From Xiphydria camelus (taxonomy: Eukaryota; Arthropoda; Insecta; Hymenoptera; Xiphydriidae), in the NCBI GenBank assembly GCA_963678675.1, contig OY783200.1, positions 14,530,455-14,594,454 of the forward strand: a DNA stretch of 64,000 nucleotides. Reading direction: 5' to 3'. A model generated the notes under the pieces. The model ran no database searches and had not been told where the DNA came from. It worked only from the letters and a program-made list of their open reading frames with translations. Shown in pieces: positions 58,575 to 64,000 of this stretch. The position numbers were made by a program, and so were the translations under genes. Each line of letters begins with the position of its first letter. Positions within the stretch are counted from its first letter, which is position 1.

Positions 58575-60090
58575 ACAAAACGTGTGGCCGCCACACGCGG
58601 AAGAAGTGAAACTTCGATATCAGTTTCTCTGAATTTGATTCCGGTGGTATTAGTTTCAATTGGCTCTTTACAAGTCTTTTACAATGCTTCTTCGTAGAGC
58701 CAATTGAAACTAATACCACCGGAATCAAATTCAGAGAAACTGATATCGAAGTTTCACTTCTTCTGCGTGTGGCGGCCACGCGTTTTGTGTTTTTTTATGG
58801 GCACAAAATGTAGTGTAAGGAATATCATATTCACTGGATGTATTTTCACCAATATTGGATCCTCCCCCCAGGGACTTGAAAATCTGTTACATTCTCCTGG
58901 GTTTGGGACTGGTGTTGATCTGCATTAGCAGATATAGCAATATTTGATTGTGTTAATTTAATTCTCTCTCTCCATTTTCGACTTAGTTCTGCATCAGTTT
59001 TAGGTATTTTGTTATAAATTAATACACCCACGCATACACACACACACACACACACACATACAAGAATGTACAGTAATGCACGGTGGTTACTCGAGAAAGA
59101 TCACGACTCCGATCGCAGACTACACGAGCTCCGTATAGCCGGCCACTCGACGCGGTAAAATCCGGAAAACTGAAAATGTGCAAACGAAATACAAACAACT
59201 CACAAGTAACTCTGCGCCCTCTAGTCTGGCTTCTCATATATCTTACGGATACACCCAAAAAAGGGTCCTAAACGCTGGATTTATGGTGAGACTAAACAGT
59301 CCTCTTACAATTAGTGGAGGTGCGACACTGCGTCGCCTCATAATACGAACAATAGCTTCCATCGCCCGAAGAAACCCTCTCGAGCAACACAAATCTGACC
59401 CCCTCTGCACAGTCTAAACAGCGATTGATTTTTGCCTTATTTTTCTTCAGTTTCAAGTTAATAACTATAACATGTGCGATCAAGAATAGATCTCCTCGAG
59501 GTCGTAAATCCCGAAGGCACTACTGCGTGACACGAATAGTGACCGAAAACGTAGAGTGGTGGATTTAAACCGTATCGGTTAGTTGAAATGATGTAACCCT
59601 GCACTCACAATATTACTGGTGATTATATTGGATTCAAAGAGATATAGTAATTCCGTGATGTAGCCGTGGTTTACAGTTAGATACACTGAGAGGTAGTTTT
59701 GAGGGAAATGTGTGGGACTGCGAACGCATTCGTAACCCCCATTCACCAAAACATACCGCCTGCCTCGCTGTTGCGACCGATGTACAGATGATATCTAGAT
59801 TAGTGCGTTACTGAGGTTGCGATAATAGTGAGCCTCGCCGCGTGAGTGATAGTCGTACGGCGGCCTAGCGCTCCAGCCTCGCAAAATCGACACATGTGGC
59901 TTTGCCTGGCAAAGGCGATAGACGGTACGGCATCTACGTACGGTAGAGAGCGGTGGAATGGGGCAGAGTTGAGAGCGGTGTATTGGAGCAGGGTCGAGAG
60001 CACTGTATGAGTGAGTCACGGTCGGAAGCGCTGGAGTGTGTGGGTTTCGTTACGGACGCGTCGTGTCGGGCGCGCGATTTTAGTACCCTC
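58575..60090 (+). repeat. 1.5-kb composite unit, copy B
   Basis: Second copy of 34665-36180. It includes the foldback (58575-58788) and the (AC)n run (59034-59058). Confidence 0.75.
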
Positions 60091-60198
60091 AGCATAAGTT
60101 TCATTTCAAAATACGGAACTTATATACTAGTCAAATGCTCGTCGAACCACTTGTGAGAAAGTTGAGTAGAGCGTTTATCCGGTCGGTACTTTATCTTA

Positions 60199-60443
60199 AG
60201 GCCCGTATCCATTTGTAACAGATGACCCGTAACGTAACACCGAACCTGTTACGTTACGGCTAGTGGAGACGGAATTCTGTTGCATGTTATCCGTAACCAA
60301 TTTGACACGCGTAACGGCTTGTAACGGTAACGCGTGCCAAATTGGTTACGGATAACATGCAACAGAATTCCGTCTCCACTAGACGTAACGTAACATGTTC
60401 GGTGTTACGTTACGGGTCATCTGTTACAAATGGATACGGGCCT
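60199..60443. mobile_element. 245-bp PIF/Harbinger-type MITE, copy B
   Basis: Second copy of 36289-36533 with the same TTA flanks. Confidence 0.8.
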
Positions 60444-60686
60444 TTACAAGCCGAACCACTACTTGTCGGTTTTTAGCCGTCGCATCAAAGGACTGCTACG
60501 TTACGCGCGGCGACTAGTTGGGACGAGTGCATAGGTTTCGTGTATCGTTGCCTTTTGCATGCGTAGGGTGCCCGCCTAATCATTGCTCGCAATGCCCACA
60601 TATTTCGACGATACTGGGACGAATGATACAATTGAAAATAATATTGATGAGGAAGATGATAGAGATAAGTGAATAATAATAATCTA

Positions 60687-61695
60687 TATGGGACATTCTC
60701 TGTCAAGACAGCCACCTTTTTCATGAGGGTCTCAAAAAATCTGATTTTTATTTACATAGTCATACGTGATGAAAAAACATTACCTAAATTTTTTTAGATT
60801 TTTGTCACGCGCCGTTAATGGTATACATCGATTTGAAAAATAAATTTTAACTTTAAAGTTTCAAGTATACTATTAATCTCATAAACAACTTTGTATACAT
60901 GAAAATTTTTGTTTTTTTCTCAATTTTTCAAAAAAAAATAAAAATTTTTAAGTGACATTAAAAGGCATTTTCTTACAAGAAAGTGAAAAAAACACCAGAA
61001 AATATTTATTTCGCCAATGCGACAGTCGATTTTTCTTCAAAAAATTCAGTACAATTGAAATCAATAAAAACTGTGTAGAAAAAATTTTGGTAGTGGGAGG
61101 GCCATTTCTTCACGAAGAAAAAAATTCTTTTAGTTTTTTGTCTAAAAAAATTTTGTTTTCATCAGAAAATGTTCTTTATCCCTTTATGCATCTAGATGCA
61201 TATGATACACAAAATTGTCTGATTAAAAAAAAATTTTTTAAGAGAAAAAACTTAAAAAGAATTTTTTTCTTCGTGAAGAAATGGCCCTCCCACTACCAAA
61301 TTTTTTTCTGCAGTTTTTATTGATTTCAAATGTATTTAATTTTTTGAAGAAAAATCGACTGTCGCATTGGCGAAATAAATATTTTCTGGTGTTTTTTTCA
61401 CTTTCTTGTAAGAAAATGCCTTTTAATGTCACTTAAAAATTTTTTTTTTTTGAAAAATTGAGAAAAAAACAAAAATGTTCATGTATTCAAAGTTGTTTAT
61501 TAGATTAATAGTATACTTGAAACTTTAAAGTTAAAATTTATTTTTCAAATTGATGTATACCATTAACGGCGCCTGAAAAAAATCTAAAAAAATTTAGGTA
61601 ATGCTTTTTCATCAAGTATGACTATGTAAATAAAAATCACATTTTTTTGAGACCCTCATGAGAAAGGTGGCTGTCTTGACAGAGAATGCCCCATG
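60687..61695. mobile_element. 1.0-kb TA-flanked foldback, copy B
   Basis: Second copy of 36777-37785, unchanged. Confidence 0.8.
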
Positions 61696-61767
61696 TACGG
61701 GGAAAGAGTGAACTGCCGTGATTACTTCGTTTAACAATATTAAGTTTTATTGAAACTAAAATCAGGA

Positions 61768-62578
<811 letters not shown>

Positions 62579-62581
62579 AAA

Positions 62582-62924
62582 AACGGATTATCATAACGGA
62601 TTAATGCGAGAAACTGAAATTCGTGGCGAAGATCGAAATACATGCACGCGAGACTATCGTTACAATGACGACGGAAAAAACAAATCTGTTTATTTTAACA
62701 CTGGTCGCGATGACGCTGAGGCTCGACTTTGTTTAACACTATATTCGACTAGATCGTGGTGGCGTTGAGATTTACCGCAAGGCGGTATTGCAAGAATTCG
62801 ACTGGCTTCACGAAACAAGCGATTACGTTCGCAGCCCATGCTTGTCAGAACATACCGCCCGCCTTGCCATCGCAGCCGATGGCGAAATTAGCTACATGTT
62901 ACATTTCTTATACCTAGATAGTAA
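62582..62924 (-). mobile_element. Putative BEL/Pao 3' non-coding and LTR region
   Basis: Lies directly downstream of the integrase stop on the minus strand. A TGTAACATGTAGC start near 62899 followed by GCGGTATGTT would suit the beginning of an LTR. The other end is lost at the CT array at 62579. No second LTR is in the window, so the call rests on position and the weak match at 35700-35890. Confidence 0.4.
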
Positions 62925-64000
62925 TCAATGTCTAGTCGTCTGATAGCACCGGCAACACACACACCTTGGCAACGGGTCGCTTGATCTGTGACGTCTTTGT
63001 TTGAGTGTCACGACTCGGACAAGACCGTCTGAACCTGGGTGTACTTCTACTACCTTCCGAGGGGCCCACACCGTTGGGGGGCGATTGTCATCCTTGATCA
63101 GGACGATCGTCCCGATTTTGATGTTTTCGCTGCGCTGCTGCCACTTGGTTCGATTGAGTAGCGACTGTAGGTATTCCGTCCTCCAGCGGGCCCAGAAATG
63201 ATCTAACATCTGCTGCGTACGTTGCCAGTGTGACAGTCGTTGTACAGGCAGGTGCGTGAGAGACGGTTCCGGTAAAGTATTGATGGCGGCTCCGATCAAG
63301 AAATGGCCCGGGGTAATGACGACACTATCCGATGGGTCGTCGGAGAGTGTCCACAACGGACGCGAATTAAGTACCGCCTCGACTTGCGTCAGGAAAGTCG
63401 AGAATTCCTCGTAGGTTAACGAGGCGTTGCCGATTACTCTTTTCAGGTGGTATTTAACTGATTTTACCCCGGCCTCCCACTTACCACCGAAGTGCGGTGC
63501 AGAAGGCGGATTGAACCGCCATTCGGTCCCCATGGTTGCAAGGGTGTCGGCGAGTGCGGTCGATTCTTTAGTTGATTCTGTAAGTAGGCGCCGAAGTTCG
63601 GCGGCGGCACCAACGAAATTCCGCCCGCAGTCGCTGGTGAGTGTGGCGCAGATTCCCCTACGAGCGATGAACCGCTTATACGCGGCGATAAAGCCGGCTG
63701 AGGAATAGTCCGATACCAGTTCAAGGTGTATGGCCGACACGGAAAGACACACGAATATAAGTATGTAACCTTTATACGTTCTTTGCGTCCGGCCTCTGAA
63801 AGCTTTGATCGTGAATGGACCGGCGTAATCTACTCCCGCGTGCTGAAAGGGTCGAGATCGGGCAACGCGAGAGGGAGGCAGTTAGCCCATCTGTTGACTA
63901 CTTACAACGGCGCGTTGGCGGACGCAGACGACGCAACGTTGAATGAAATCTCGAACAGGAACCCGTCCGCCAAGAATCCAAAACCGTTGGCGGATGGTGG
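62925..64000 (-). pseudogene. BEL/Pao retrotransposon integrase, C-terminal pol
   Basis: The minus strand, entering from the window edge, encodes an HHCC-type zinc segment ending CVVCVRQRAVV, then GVDYAGPFTI with the first catalytic Asp, AIHLELVSD, TSDCGRNFVGA with the second Asp (usual form SDNGTNF), HFGGKWEAGVKSVKYHLKR with the catalytic Glu, and a C-terminal domain with LWARWRTEYL-like text (FWARWRTEYLQSL) and VLIKDDNRPPTVW, typical of Pao integrases. One in-frame stop near 63885 (after QQMG) interrupts the frame. The rest, 62925-63752, is open for 275 codons. Polymerase and protease lie beyond the window. Confidence 0.85.

Overview
This window is eukaryotic and almost certainly from an arthropod genome, probably an insect. 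It is AT-rich, full of microsatellites and short reading frames, and contains no operon-like or ordinary host gene that I can recognise. Nearly every supported feature is a transposable element (TE) or the wreck of one. The superfamilies seen are common in insects: mellifera-type mariner, Tc1, Helitron, PIF/Harbinger, TTAA-targeting MITEs, a Crypton-like tyrosine-recombinase element, a Jockey-like non-LTR retrotransposon and BEL/Pao. The species cannot be settled from sequence alone.

Layout. 1-11,600: foldback (inverted-repeat) elements, a 702-bp PIF/Harbinger copy with TAA target duplications, an internally deleted Crypton-like derivative that itself carries a Harbinger-type MITE, and two decayed TE protein fragments. 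11,601-20,269: an 8.67-kb near-perfect palindrome whose left arm holds a 5'-truncated Jockey-like retrotransposon (14-bp target duplication) and whose right arm holds a 468-bp TA-flanked MITE; each arm serves as the other's empty site. 20,470-24,300: a TTAA MITE and the fuller Crypton-like element with a three-exon recombinase gene. 24,345-39,250: a Tc1 transposase split between an A and a T by a Helitron (24,719-39,044) with textbook ends. Inside the Helitron interval lie a broken helicase, a 200-N gap and an 11.08-kb block. 39,270-42,385: a 3.1-kb palindrome with 128-bp tandem repeats and Helitron-like hairpin ends. 43,293-49,017: two abutting mariners that share one TA; the first carries four nested insertions. 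50,702-61,780: a second, apparently identical copy of the 11.08-kb block. The window ends in a (CT)n/(CCCT)n array and a minus-strand BEL/Pao integrase.

The elements do not work together as a pathway. They record successive insertions, and several can be ordered in time from clean target-site duplications and empty sites within the window. The most novel object is the giant palindrome at 11,601-20,269. The most important caution is that the 11-kb repeat next to the gap, bounded by CT arrays, may be an assembly artefact.
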